Positions 49,068-61,423 of a stretch of DNA of 64,000 bases are shown in pieces. The stretch comes from Anisakis pegreffii (taxonomy: Eukaryota; Nematoda; Chromadorea; Rhabditida; Anisakidae): the NCBI GenBank assembly GCA_035041965.1, contig JAPYMA010000160.1, positions 1 to 64,000 of the forward strand, in the 5' to 3' direction. The position numbers were made by a program, and so were the translations under genes. The notes under the pieces were generated by a model. That model did not search any database. It saw nothing but the letters and a program-made list of their open reading frames with translations, and was not told the origin of the DNA. The first letter of the stretch is position 1; the number at the start of each line of letters is the position of its first letter.

Positions 49068-52000
49068 CTAAAATTTTTTGTTGAGTTGAAGTGCGAATCA
49101 AGCAAATGACTAATGAAAGCATCGAACGCACTTCTCGTAATATGATCTGAGAAATGATTACCGTTGATGCCAATTTGTCAGATCACATTACGAAGAAATC
49201 GATCGTCGTCTGCTGAACTAGCTGAGACCAATTAACTACTACTATTAAAGAGCCAATACGTCAATAGGGCAGCAACGAAATTTCAACTGAGAAGCACTCA
49301 AAATCATCACTCTTTATCTAATAAACAAAAATCGCTAACACACACAAATATGAATCCACACAACTCGCTGAAAAGAGATACGATTCGCTGGTGAATGCAC
49401 TTCTCAGATCTCTAGATCTTACGATCTATATTCTCGAAATCGAGTCCACAAAATTGTATTTTTAATCACTCGATCTCGATTTCAGCCTATTAACATAAAC
49501 TTTCAACCATTGCTTCATAGTGATCCTTCGAACAATTGTATCACATGAATACGCTAACAATGGTGCAAAAAACCCCTTCAAAAGCAACTGAAACGAAACA
49601 AGCATGCAATCAAAAGCCTAAGCATAAAATAATGAACATAAAGTAACAAATATAACTGTGTGTCTTGCCGTGATGAGCGTCATACGCAACGTAAATACCG
49701 TAAAACATTTAATCTGATGAAACCACCAGCCAATCAACGACACGTAGCAATACGATTAGTGTGAAATAAGGAATGAGCTGCTGCTGCACAATCAACGAAA
49801 ACTTCTCAAGAATCAAGCAAAAAGTGGTAAATTGCCCAATGAATGAAAAAGCAAATGCAATCCAACAAAAAAGCAGTAAATTTTGCATTTTGTGTTATAG
49901 TGTTGATATGCGACGTTGAACGTTTACTGCACAAAAAAATAAACTGAAGCATATTTGCACGAATCAAGTGACACAAAACAAATAACTTGCGATAAAACTT
50001 AAAACGTCGGTTTCAACTTATGATGAGCAACTGAAATTTAAAAAAACTTATAAAGCAAATAAAGTGGTTTATGTAGCAAACTGTGAACTATTTCAAGGCT
50101 TCAGTCCGATTTGTTGTTTCAGTTATGGGTACTTTTCAGCAATACTTAATCAGTTTTTGGAACAACAATTTGATTTTTGTCAAAATCGCTCTTCAAATGA
50201 CTTCTTCGAAATTTGTCGGAAATGACACCAAATGCGGATTCATTCATATTCCTCGTTGTTTACAGATGCTAGTCGTAAGCAAAAACTGATCATAATGGAG
50301 TGAACGAAATGAGATGTGGTGATCACAAATAAAAATTGACTAAAAGCAATCGCCAAGAAAAGTTCTGAAAAAGCATCAACTGAATTGGAACAGATATCAC
50401 ATCACATCTTGGACGTCGACTGTTTTTTCTCACACTGATCAGACCTTTTCAGTTGTTCCGGCTGCATTGGTGGGTTTGGCTGTAGCCAATTTTTTGGTGG
50501 TACCGGCAGCTGGTTTCTGATCGCTGCTCGGCGTTCCGTCAAGTGCGGTGCTCTTAGAAAGCGGTGGTGCTTTTGTGCTTGATGCAGCAGTGCCTTTGGC
50601 GGTGGTGCTCTTAGGTGCAGTCTTAGGTGGCACCTTCTTGCCTGTATCTGTGCTGCTAGCATCAGAGGCTGGAGTTTTAGTGAGTGAAGTTTTTGGTGCA
50701 GTTGCAGGCTTAGATGGTGCAGGTTTAGCTGCAGTGGTTTTAGCTGGAGTTGTGGGGCTTGCAGTCTTGTTAAGTGGTTTCTTGGGTTTAGTTACCTCAT
50801 CGGTTTTCTTCCCGGTGGCTGTCGTCGGCTTTGGGGCTGATTCAGCTTTTTTCGCCTCTTCTTCGGCGGCTGCTTTGGCCGCCTGGGCTGCTTGCCGGCG
50901 CAGGACACGCTCTGAAAATTTGAACTGTGCAGTGGAAATATTTTGATTGCATTAATGTTTTGATGGAATTTTGCACAGAACTTTTCAGATGGCAACCTAA
51001 TGTATTCTGAGATGAGTTCTTAAGCTAGCAATTGACACGTTTAGAGCTTCAGAAACTGATTTTGAGTACAATCATCGAGGATTTTGGGTGTTGTCAATGA
51101 TACGGTAAACAAGAACTCATCAAATAATGATCACAACTCACTTATTTCACCGTTTCTGAGCATTGCATTCTCGATTTTATGCCTTCCTTCAGGTAAACGC
51201 AGATTTATAGATACTTTTATGATGCCACGATTCTCAAAAATCGCATCGATAATCTCCTTTTCAGATGTTGTTGAGAATGTTACTCCCTGCAAGTGTACGG
51301 TGTAAACGTGATAGGATTGTGAATCAGCGGTGATTCGAGACGACGAAATCGAGTTCATGATTTGAAGCAGATAACGGGCAATCGAAAGTATCGGCTGAAT
51401 AAATTTCTGCTATGATATTGGATCGTACAACAACAATACTCATTCAATGAAGAGTGATTTTTTAGAGGTTCGTTTACACTGATCTGAATTTTTGTGGACT
51501 CTGTGCAATGGAAATATTTTGATTGTATTAATGTTTTGATGGAATTTTGCACAGGACTTTTCAAATGCAATGGAAATGTTGTTGTGTTGTTGACTAATTC
51601 ACAAACCTGATTGACGGCCTTTACCTCTTCGAGAGTTTGATTCTTTAAGGCAGCTTTGAATAATTTTGAAAAGAAATCACCGCTTAGATAATTTGTCTCT
51701 AAATTTATCGACTTCAACGTTTCATTATTCTCAACAACATCGATCAAAGGCTGCAATGATACTCGTTAACGCATCCTGAGTTTCACTGACAACTTATCAA
51801 TCGTGACAAAGTAGCAATCGCACAAATGAATATCTTAAAAATTATTCAGCTTGACCATTTTCTTCTTGTTATCTCAACAATTTGTTTAGCAACTGTTCAA
51901 GCACTCCTCAAATCTGAAGTCTCAAAGCCACTGAGCGTCAAAAATAGGAATAGCTGGAATGAACAGAGTTGGAATAGCCATAGGGTTGGAATAGCCATAA

Positions 52001-53056
52001 AATCGAGCGAGCGAAAGAATGATGCAATAGGATGTTACCTCAACATTTGAATCGTATAAACCCATATTGGCTAGTGCAAGTTTCTCCAGGTGTGTGTTGT
52101 CGCGTATCGCTGATATTAACCTCTTCACTTGTGGTATGGGCGTTCGCTGAAATGATCCAAGCTAAATTGATCAATCCACTAGTGATTTGTGATCATTCCG
52201 TGGTATCGTCATCGCAAGTCTTGCTCTACCATATGTTTTTTATTGTTTCTGTCTGCTGCTGCTGCTGCTTCAAAGTCGTCCAATTGATAATTGCAATGAA
52301 ATGCTATTTTCTGCATTAAATTGAATTGTTGCGTTTGAGTACATCTTAAAATCAATTTTCGATTCCAGAACTAATTTGCAGAAGGACGAATATTAGAATT
52401 TTGTTAGAAAACATCGAAATAACCGGATTACACAAGTTGTTTAAAAGAGACTCACTTTCATGTTGTTGAGGTTGATTTCTTTCAGTTCCGGATCATCCTG
52501 TGTTAATCTCTGAATGGAGACGTCCACATCGGTATCATTATCGGGTTCAGAAGGTCGGGTTTGTTCGGGTAGAGACGACTTCACGGGTTCATTATAGCTT
52601 GAGCCACCCAAAATTTGCTCTGCTTCCTCCCAACTGATCATGCGATTTTCATTCATCATCTCTGAAAAGCACTGCCTTTCAGCTTAGTTCGTTGATTTTC
52701 GGCGCTTTCCTTCGCCAAAATTGGTCATATTCATGTGATCGTAAAGATATACGTAAGGTTCTGATTGGTTTCCGGAAGAATTGATGATACCGTAAATGGA
52801 CTCAGCAATGTGAAATAATTTGAGCAATCACACGATATTTTCCAATGAAGTTATTACAATGTATTCTCTAGTAAACAATTGATTTTGTATGCAGTCACTG
52901 AGCAAATTTAAGTGAGCAATTAACAGTGTCCAAATAACACATTGACTCACTCAACAGTTCGCCCACTTCTCCAGTCGGTTCCTGTTCTCGAAGTGCATCT
53001 AATGCCTTCTCAAAGTCCGCATCAGTCATCACATCCTCCGACGATTCGTCCCCCAT
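48786..53056 (-). CDS. tropomodulin-like actin pointed-end capping protein
   Basis: Exons, minus strand: 53056-52951, 52661-52456, 52146-52039, 51750-51607, 51286-51142, then 50911-50439 (stop) giving 393 residues. The alternative uses donor 50796 and exon 49067-48786, giving 368 residues. The middle matches the tropomodulin leucine-rich domain: DDPELKEINLNNMKRTPIPQ (about 91-110), THLEKLALANMGLYD, NETLKSINLETNYLSGDFFS and SINLRLPEGRHKIENAML. The family caps actin pointed ends and binds tropomyosin in muscle and membrane skeleton. The ATG is 3 bases after CACTTATGCAG. The N-terminal part before the repeats (about 91 residues) is shorter than the roughly 190 of vertebrate tropomodulins and lacks a clear first tropomyosin-binding helix, so an upstream exon may be missed or this is a divergent paralogue. 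A 156-residue Lys/Ala/Pro/Thr tail extends beyond the usual end. Confidence 0.85.
52252..52269. repeat. short (CTG)n in a tropomodulin intron
   Basis: Six CTG units inside the intron between exons 2 and 3. Similar short CTG tracts occur near 27088-27107 and 53696-53706. Confidence 0.8.
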
Positions 53057-54900
53057 TCTCTGCATAAGTGAATCAAATTTAATGAATGAATCGAATTTAC
53101 AGCATTGAATCGTTGTCGGCAACCAATTTCATCGTAATATTTTGTGAACAATACGCTATTCTAAGATGAAAACAACAAACTGAATAAATGGTAAAATTTC
53201 GTTGCGATGAAAAAACAATAGCAATGATAACTTCAACAAATGATTCCGAAATAAAGATCACTCATTATTGACACCAAATGACTATTCAACAGTGAAAATC
53301 TCATTGGTTAACTCGAATATTGTAAATTGCATTTATCATTTTTGTTTTTGAAACATGTGATAAGACTAATCGAAGCATTGTTCCACTAACGGATACAATG
53401 AATTTTGGATAATACTAATTCTTATCATTATTCCTCGTAAAATGATCAATGGTGAAATTGTTGAAATACATACACATTAATTTTTAATTTCGCTGAAAAT
53501 GAAAATGAGTGTCAAATTGGATGGCTTTCGCAAGAACTGCAACACGCACAATAAGAATTGATGGAGGGATTGAATGGAACGCGAGATATTGTTTGTTAAG
53601 CTTGAAGTGAAGTGAAGTGAAGTGAGCACGACGAGATGCCAGTGAGGAGTTTTTGATGGAAAAACGTTGAGGAAAAGTTTTGTGTTAGCGATTGGCTGCT
53701 GCTGCTGAGTTATTCAGCAGCCAACGAACGGCAACAATAAATATTGTATGTGTATGAATGAGAACGGTTGATGTTGGTAAAATAAACAAAAAGAATAACA
53801 GTAAAGTAAGTAAGGTTGTTAGTTAGTGGATGAATGACTGGATGGATGGATGGATGGCTGGCTGCTCTTGTTACTCAAAATTGATCAACACATCGAAGAT
53901 TGTGACTGACGGAAAAAAAAGAGAGTAGGCTAACAAAAACTTTTCTTAAACAACAAAAAAACCTTGTGTCGAGTTCAGATTCATTGCACAGCACAAAAGT
54001 GTTTGGCAATAATCACTTCTTAGGTTCTCAGTTCGCGTGTTTATTGAAGTCTGCATCACTTTGATTCGGGAGCGTTCAAGTATAACTGGCAAGCATGCAT
54101 TGAGATAAAGTATAGGTAAATAGAAGAAGTACACGGAAAGTCTCGGAAAATCATAATCTGTTGACGGTTTGTAAATACATTCAGTCACTTCATTGATCGC
54201 GTACTTCACTTAAAAATTTGTTATTTTTAGAGGTGTTTAGAGGCTTAACCGGGTGCATATTGATTGGAAGAGTGAACGGATAACAGAGAACTTGAAATAG
54301 TTCAGTTGAATTGAGGATCGATCGGAGCTGATTGTGAGGATTGGACGACAATCAATTATTCGGCAACAAACTTTATGCAGCTGTCATCAATTGATGACTG
54401 TGGAATGCAGACAGGAGAATCGTCAAACAATCCATCGAGATGAGAAAAGCGTTAAAAATTCCAGACGACTATTTATTACTCGAGGAAAAGCTAACTGGCC
54501 CGTTTTTATCGTGGAAAAGGACAACAACTGAAAAAAAACTTAGGAAAATATTCGCACCTTCGAAACATTCCTTTCCTATTTGATACATTCAACTGTCCGA
54601 AGACCAAATTTTCCAGTGAAATCATCCAATTTCCAATGAGTTATAAAAAGTTTAGAAGTAAAAAATTTCTTTTATCTAGATGATTTTCGATGCAGCAAAA
54701 TGTGTCTCACGAAATAAATTAAGTGATTATAAAGATATGAATTATGACGAGTGAACTGCTCAAGTCGCTGTTGAGCTCATCTCACAGCTAATTCGATCAC
54801 ATAACGGCAACTATATTCATAGATAGCGATAAAACTGGTAGTTAAGATAATTCTGAACTGAAATATACGTCGAGACCAGTTCAAAATTTCACATCATATC
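53057..54900. other. upstream flank of the tropomodulin-like gene
   Basis: Begins with the acceptor CACTTATGCAG (ending at 53060 on the minus strand), probably a spliced-leader site or the end of an upstream intron. Simple repeats: (GTGAA)n at 53603-53624, CTG units at 53696-53706 and (GGAT)n at 53839-53857. No supported gene. Confidence 0.4.
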
Positions 54901-55164
54901 ATGAAAAAACATTTGATTTTATGGCGAAATTTGCCGGCAATTCTTTTCGTCCTTTCAATCGAGCGACGACCGCTCTATTGCTCCGAGTCAATTTTATTAG
55001 CTGCTTTATCATCATCACAATGCAATCTTCACAATGAAAATTTACGAAAAACACTTCTGACCGATTTAATATTCGTCATATGCAGGCAGCAGCAATACGT
55101 GAATGCAAATGATCCGTATCAAAATCGATTGCAAACCAAATTGTGGCAATTAACTGGAGAATGA
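54901..55164 (+). CDS. candidate single-exon secreted small protein
   Basis: An ATG-initiated 87-residue frame begins MKKHLILWRNLPAILFVLSI, a signal-peptide-like start with lysines then a hydrophobic core. It continues with YCSESILLAALSSSQC and ...LTDLIFVICRQQQYVNANDP. The stop is followed within 20 bases by AATAAATAAATAAA, a strong polyadenylation-like signal. Three cysteines follow the leader (YC, QC, IC); spacing does not fit the insulin-like pattern. No acceptor lies close upstream. Family unknown. An internal CATATGCAG could also be an acceptor, giving a different gene structure. Confidence 0.4.
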   Translation: MKKHLILWRNLPAILFVLSIERRPLYCSESILLAALSSSQCNLHNENLRKTLLTDLIFVICRQQQYVNANDPYQNRLQTKLWQLTGE

Positions 55165-58100
55165 ACATTTCATTGAATGGATGAATAAATAAATAAACAA
55201 AAACGACGACGACGACGCAACTGGTTCGTCGGGTTGGTTCGATAATACGACGACGAAGTTAGCAGATCCATATGCGATGGCTGGGAATAGCAATTTGCTT
55301 TGCGATCAGTTATGCAAAACAGTGAGCTGACCCAATGTTAAGCAAACACTCGCAAAAACACCTTTTGGAATCAACATATTTGTCTCTTATGAGCACTTAT
55401 GAGCGATTCAACAAGTCTCCATTGATTCCATTTATGAATCTGGTTCGAATTCGAAGAAATTTCCATGGACAGCCAAATTCTAGTTAAAGGTTCTTTTTAG
55501 TCTGAAATGACCATTCAGATCTGACATAACAAGAATTGATCGACGTAGGATGAATCAGTAAAATTGGAAATATTCACAGAGACATGTGGTAACTGATGCA
55601 AATATGAACAATTTACTGAAGGACGATCCAGAATACGTCTGAACAATCAATCAATCGAGATTCTAAAGGCAATGAAGTGTGCTCATACAGACTTTCATCG
55701 ATAACAAATTTACTTTGATTGTTTCTCACAGTCTTCATGAGGGGAATATGGTTAATGAGAGAAAACGGAATGAACCTGTTGGCGTCGTATCACATTATGA
55801 TTGCAATGTGATCGCAGTGCATAATTAAAACAATAAATTTTAATTTGTATGTTCGAACAAGATGCACTCATCGTCAATAGTGACAACAATAACAAGTTTT
55901 TAGTGATGAAGAACGCATCAGAATTCCATTGACGTCCTATTGAAAAACTAAAACAAATGAATATTCTGGCAATGAATTTTGAAAAAAATCGTTGACTTAT
56001 CGAACAGTTGAAAAAAGGATTACAAACGTTGACTATAGTGAAAACATTTTGCTATTCTGCTGTTTTCAATAGTAAAAATTTTCGAAATCAACGACGAATT
56101 AGTGCATTTTGTGTAATGCATCATCAGATTCATTTAAATAATGTCATATGTATGTGCACGCACATATGTAAATAGACAAATGGATGGACAATACCTAATA
56201 GTAAATTGAATGTGTGTGTGTGTGTGGGAGATGAAAATTTGTACCATAAAACAGCAACGTTCGCTCAAAATTTCCATAATTCAAGCTGAAACGACAAGAA
56301 AGTTCACAGGAGAGAAATTATATTCATATCTAACATCCAAGCTAAAATCTGATCGAAGGGCCGAAAGCAAACGTGAACAATGGCTGATAAACTGATTGAA
56401 GATGAATGGCTTAAAGAATGAATGCAAGCAATGAGTAAATAAACGAATGAACACTTTGAAAATAGGATGTAACTGGCTGAGCACTTTGATAACAGATGCA
56501 TAAGATAAAGATATTGGATTATATCAAATATTCATTGCAATAGCACAAAGAAAGTGCCTGATGATGGCCTTTATCAAATTCACTTTCGAATATCACTAAT
56601 TGAAGATCACCACGGCTCAAAACTCGATCACGGATCGAGACGAACATGATAAGAGGGATATGGCAGAGTCAATGAGCATTGCAGCGATATCACAACGCTT
56701 GTAAGCCAGCCTAAGTTAACACCAGTTACTGCAGCTACCCTCTGCTTGGGTGTTTCTCTTCACCGGTTTAGATCGCACTTGATCTGATGATCCCACTTTA
56801 TCTCTTTCTACAATCCATCCATATACTTCCTATCCCTACTGTCTTTGCCATCATACTTTACAACATAAGCAACAGCCTTTTACCACAGTCATCTATTTGA
56901 ACAACAATATCAATAATAATAACATAATAATATTAATAATAATAACAATAATATTAATAACAACAATAATAACAATAATAATAACAGTAATAATAACAGT
57001 ACTAATAATAATAGTAATAATAATAATAATATTAATAATAATAATAATAGCAATAATAATTATTATTATGATAATAACTACGGCAATAAAAATAAAGCAA
57101 TAAATCTGATACAAAAATAAGATAACGACTATGGGAAGGTGAGCATTCCGAATGATAATTCGCTGGCATTGTTCAGTGAATGTTTTAATGATCATCTTAA
57201 AAAGCATTTCCTGAGCTTATGACCAAACCACTTTAAACTTGATGCACAATGCTTAATAGCAATAGCAATGCAATAAATCCGTGCCTCCCTTCTGTTCCAT
57301 TGTTATCAACCTAATGTAAAGTATTATTCCTTCAATCCCAACCCTTCATTCACTGCACACTTTCAATTGGTCCGATCGCATTCCTATAACATCCATCCGA
57401 TTTTTCTGACACTGTAAATATTGTGATCGAACGAACTTCCAATAGCAATATCAATGTTGATACTGTTAATAACAACAACAATACTTATAATATCAATTAA
57501 TACTGAAACAATAAATATTGCGATTTTTGTGAAGTTCATCTTCGATTTTGTGATTCTGTGAAGTAGATTTAAGAAAATTGTGGAATCCATGAAGAAATAT
57601 TCATCTCAGAATGTGATCAACTTCATGGGCATGTGTTGACGAGACTGGAAAATTTTATAGTGAGACTGTTTTGAATGGAATTTACGGTGAATTCTTTGGC
57701 ACAAACCTAAGCAAGAAGATAAAGAATGAGGCAAGTGACTTCAGTGTCTTAGAAAAAAAAAGATGATAAATGTAAATGGCAAAAAACTGATCGAAAAGAG
57801 TGAAGGCCAACTCAACGCGATTGTTGAAAGGTTGAATGAACAACATTTGTTAATCGAACACATCCATCCCATCAAATCGCGATCATCGTTGTTGCTGTTT
57901 GCTATCAGTCGAGTGATCTTATGCTTGATATAGGGGATTTTATTGATCATCTGATTGATTAATCACTTCAGTGATCGTCTTGAAGAGGAGGGGTGGTGGA
58001 AGTATTTGAAAGCATAACTGACTGCGATCATAAGTGAAAGCAATTGCTGTCTGGATGTTAACGAACACTTTATCAATTTTCATAGTCAGTTTTCATGTTG

Positions 58101-58842
58101 TTTTGATGGGCAAAACACATGTGATATATTGAAGCATTTCACATTCATAAATTTATGCTCATAATTTTTGAAAATAAATACTTTCAGTCTGTTGGAGCAA
58201 CAATGCAATTTCCGCTATTCGTTGTGATCTATTCAGCGTCTCGAATTCCAGCGCTCGCAGTTACCAAAGAATTTCTTTGAACTTATCCCGTGGTATCTCT
58301 CATGAATATTTGCAATTAATTCGAGTATGCACTTGAGAAAACTCATATCCATCTTGAAATTTCATTGTTCGAGAGTGTCTCTGAATTCATCTTGGCTCTT
58401 CGTAATAACTTTATTCTGTCTTATTTACATGTACGTACACAAATATCAGCGTTAGACGTGCATCATCAAAATTTCCGAACGACTTCTAAAATTGCTGACA
58501 GCAAACAGAATGTAAAATAGATTTTAAAAAACAATTTAACAGCGAAGATTGACCAATGAATAACAGAGCTGATAACAAACAAACAAAAAAAGATTGTTCT
58601 ATAACAATATCACAACAGGATACCCGAAATTAAACAAAGATTCATCACCTCTTCAGATGAAGGCAACAGTTGAAAACAGCAAATCCACTGGAAACATAAA
58701 GATTCTGCAAGAAGATTTGTACAAGCGCATATTCCGACTAATTATCATAAGGAGAAGAATATGATTAACATCATTCATCCTACTAGATTGTACTGAAGCA
58801 ACTTAAGATCATTGTCAAAGAAATTTTATACGAAAAATAAAC
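55165..58842. other. no gene seen; simple-repeat-rich
   Basis: Contains (TG)n at about 56211-56226 and a 0.2-kb AAT/AAC tract at 56898-57108. A minus-strand ATG frame at 57741-57950 ends in a phenylalanine run and is probably chance. Confidence 0.35.
56898..57108. repeat. AAT/AAC-rich microsatellite
   Basis: An imperfect trinucleotide run of AAT, AAC and AGT words about 210 bases long. The 104-codon Ile/Val-rich minus-strand frame over it is an artefact of the repeat. Confidence 0.9.
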
Positions 58843-60379
58843 TCAGAAATGCATCGTACTAAAATCTTGAGAGATATCATTTGCATCAAGCACAGCTGAT
58901 GTGCATGTTGTTGTATTCATATCACCGCAGTTATCCATGATATCGCTTAAATTTCTGAATAACTGGCACGTTCTAGAGCCAGCCGACATGGTTTTGCGGA
59001 AACTCGGATGTGCTTGAGCTTCGATAGTAGCGTCAGCAGTTTCTAGGAGTTCATGCGCTACATCGAGTTCACCACGAAAATCTTTGGCCAGCTTGAGTAA
59101 CTTGAGATTGTTCAATTTCCATCTGAGACATTGTTGTTGCAGTTGATGGTTGATGGTGATCGCACGACAACTCCGCAATCGCTCCGAATGACACGCATTC
59201 TCTAGCCGTTTTATCTGAACGACGATAGTCCGTAGAAAATTTTTTCATGAGTTACTTAGCCATCGTCATCTAGATTGATACTTTGCGCATATTTCAAAAT
59301 TCTATTCAAATAGTTCCGACACAAATTTGAAATATGTCAAAAATTTTCCGTAATATGTTAAAATTCCCCGTAATATGTTAATTTTCCGTATTCTCTGAAG
59401 TATTGAACCGTGTCAAAATTGATCATTCAACTCCACAAAAATGGCGACGCATGGCGTTCACTAATTATTTTCAATGAACATCTCTTCTTTTATGAATGCT
59501 CTTATCATGCTTAATAATTCATTCACGAATATCACTTAATGAAATGTCACTCCTAGAACAAAATCAACATATTGATGAGGAAATTAATAGTTTCCACAGC
59601 ATGGTGACTTGATTTGAATAAGTTTCGTGCGAACTGCAAGACTGTCTTACGTGTGCTTTAAGTCGGCCGTTTTGCTTGAGAAGATCATTGAGTTGTTGTT
59701 GGCATTTGCACATTTTCATATTTGTTGCGTTCGCATTTTTCTCCATATATTTCAACAATTTTTCTGCATTCAATCTGCAAATAGCAGCTGATTGATTCAA
59801 TAATGTTGAATGGCAATTAACAATAAAATATTTCCAATCACTGACGCAATCACTGAAGTGATATGGAATCTAAACGTGTACTTTGTAGAGGTATTTCAAT
59901 TACAACGAATAAACGAAAGCATCAATAAATGCAGCTTAGTGCAATGCTCGCAATCAGCAGTGAATTAGTTGTTTGAGTGAATGGCCGGCCTATATGTAAA
60001 CTTTCTGCTGAATTGTGAAATTCCTCCGTGAAAAAGTAGCAACTGAAATTCATTAAACTGATGCGACCAACTATCAATGGATTTGGTTTGGCAAGGACAA
60101 TTTACGCTTGGAACTTAAATCTGAATTTGAGACATATGGATAGGCCATCTTTTATAATTGGATACCTTTTTTGACGTTCCGTTTGTAGTTCTTTGCTGAG
60201 CTCAGCGATTTGCTCGTTCAATTCATTGCAACAACAAGAGCTACTATTGCTTCCCCTGTTGCGCGTTGGACGTACCTTGGATCGTCGACCGGCCCTATAT
60301 TTCATCAATTCCTCACCTGTCTTCAGGACAAGTTCTAGAGTGCCTGAGATCTGAAGCACACTACTCAACGATGAGTGTT
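58843..60379 (-). CDS. coiled-coil protein, 3' part of gene
   Basis: Exons, minus strand: 60379-60166, 59774-59651 and 59214-58843. They join in frame (phases 2 and 0) and give about 236 codons to the stop. Donors are GTATCC and GTAAGA; acceptors are TTTAG, ATTTGCAG and GTTCAG. The protein has a basic, Ser/Cys segment (RPTRNRGSNSSSCCC) followed by a heptad-like helix, NELNEQIAELSKELQTERQK, which continues through QQQLNDLLKQNGRLKAH and KRLENACHSERLRS. A Cys/Thr/Asp-containing end follows. Coiled coils suggest a scaffold or structural partner, but no family is recognised. The first exon seen starts mid-codon with no ATG in the first part, so at least one upstream exon is missing; none was found in 60.4-61.4 kb. 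Confidence 0.7.
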
Positions 60380-61423
60380 CTAAAGTTCTGAAGCTCTAAA
60401 GATAATCGTAATGCATTCGAATATCATCACATTGTGAAAGTGCAACGGCATTAACGTTGAATCGAATCGACGTCGTTTCGAAACTACTAACAACCAGCAG
60501 CTGATTTCCACGTAACAACCAGATACGGCAGCATTAACATTAAAATTGAGATGATGAATAAGCTCAAGGATTCGCAATTGCCAACGTCAACAGGCAATAC
60601 AATTGAGTGACAAAACGAAATGAAACAATTGGACATTTTCATGCAAATTTTTCGCAAGATTTAATGCAAAATTCTCTTTGCTAAACTTAGGAAACCAGAT
60701 GAGTGACTTTTAACCGGTGTCCGGTGCCCGAAAAACCGAACAGTGTCAAATCAAAGGCGAGCATTCGACGACTAGCCGCCGCACTTCGATGAAAAATTGC
60801 TACAAATGAATATGATTACGCTTTTTTTTATCCCATTGATTACTGCTAAAAAATAACTATTACTGCTCGGTTACTGCACTGTGCAGGTATCTGAAAACGA
60901 CTAGATGTAGACATTCAATTCAATAGTTTCTATCTATCTATTAATAGTCGCATTTTGATCAGTGCAGATGCTTGTCTGGTTTGTACTGATTCTGCCTAGT
61001 TGTATGTTCTAACAGCATCACTCAGAAGGTCACTTGTTAGAATTTTACTGTAAAATTTATGAGTTCAAGCTTTTTTGAGTAATTTCTAGCACCTTCAAAA
61101 ATGTGGCAACACTAGTTCTTGGCAATTCATTTACGGTCTTTTCAGGCCGTTTCCTTATCTCGTTTGAATAAGAACTTTTTCGGTAATTTTACATTGGATT
61201 TAAGAATTTCACTGAATTGAAGAAATATGCAATGATACGGACTGAAATACTTTCGTTGTATTTGATAAGACATTATTTATTGAAGCGTTGTTTTTGCATT
61301 GGTTTATTTTCGATGAGATGAGAATGATAATTGAGGAATCATATCAATTAGTAAAATCAAATGCATGGAATGCAGGCTGTATAAAACAGGTGATTCGATT
61401 AGTATCTGCACACTTCCACCAGA
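60380..61423. other. spacer; missing 5' exon of the coiled-coil gene not found
   Basis: A GC-richer patch at 60710-60800 holds the palindromic AACCGGTGTCCGGTGCC and a 38-codon minus-strand frame containing ATG. A 50-codon minus-strand ATG frame lies near 60636-60480. Either might be 5' sequence of the coiled-coil gene, but phases do not decide. Confidence 0.3.

Noticed and set aside
50548..50946. 132-codon plus-strand frame rich in Ala, Val and Gly
   Set aside because: It is the reverse strand of the Lys/Ala/Pro-rich tail exon of the tropomodulin-like gene, which is supported by splice phase.
56893..57207. 104-codon Ile/Val-rich minus-strand frame
   Set aside because: It is produced by the AAT/AAC microsatellite and has no other coding evidence.
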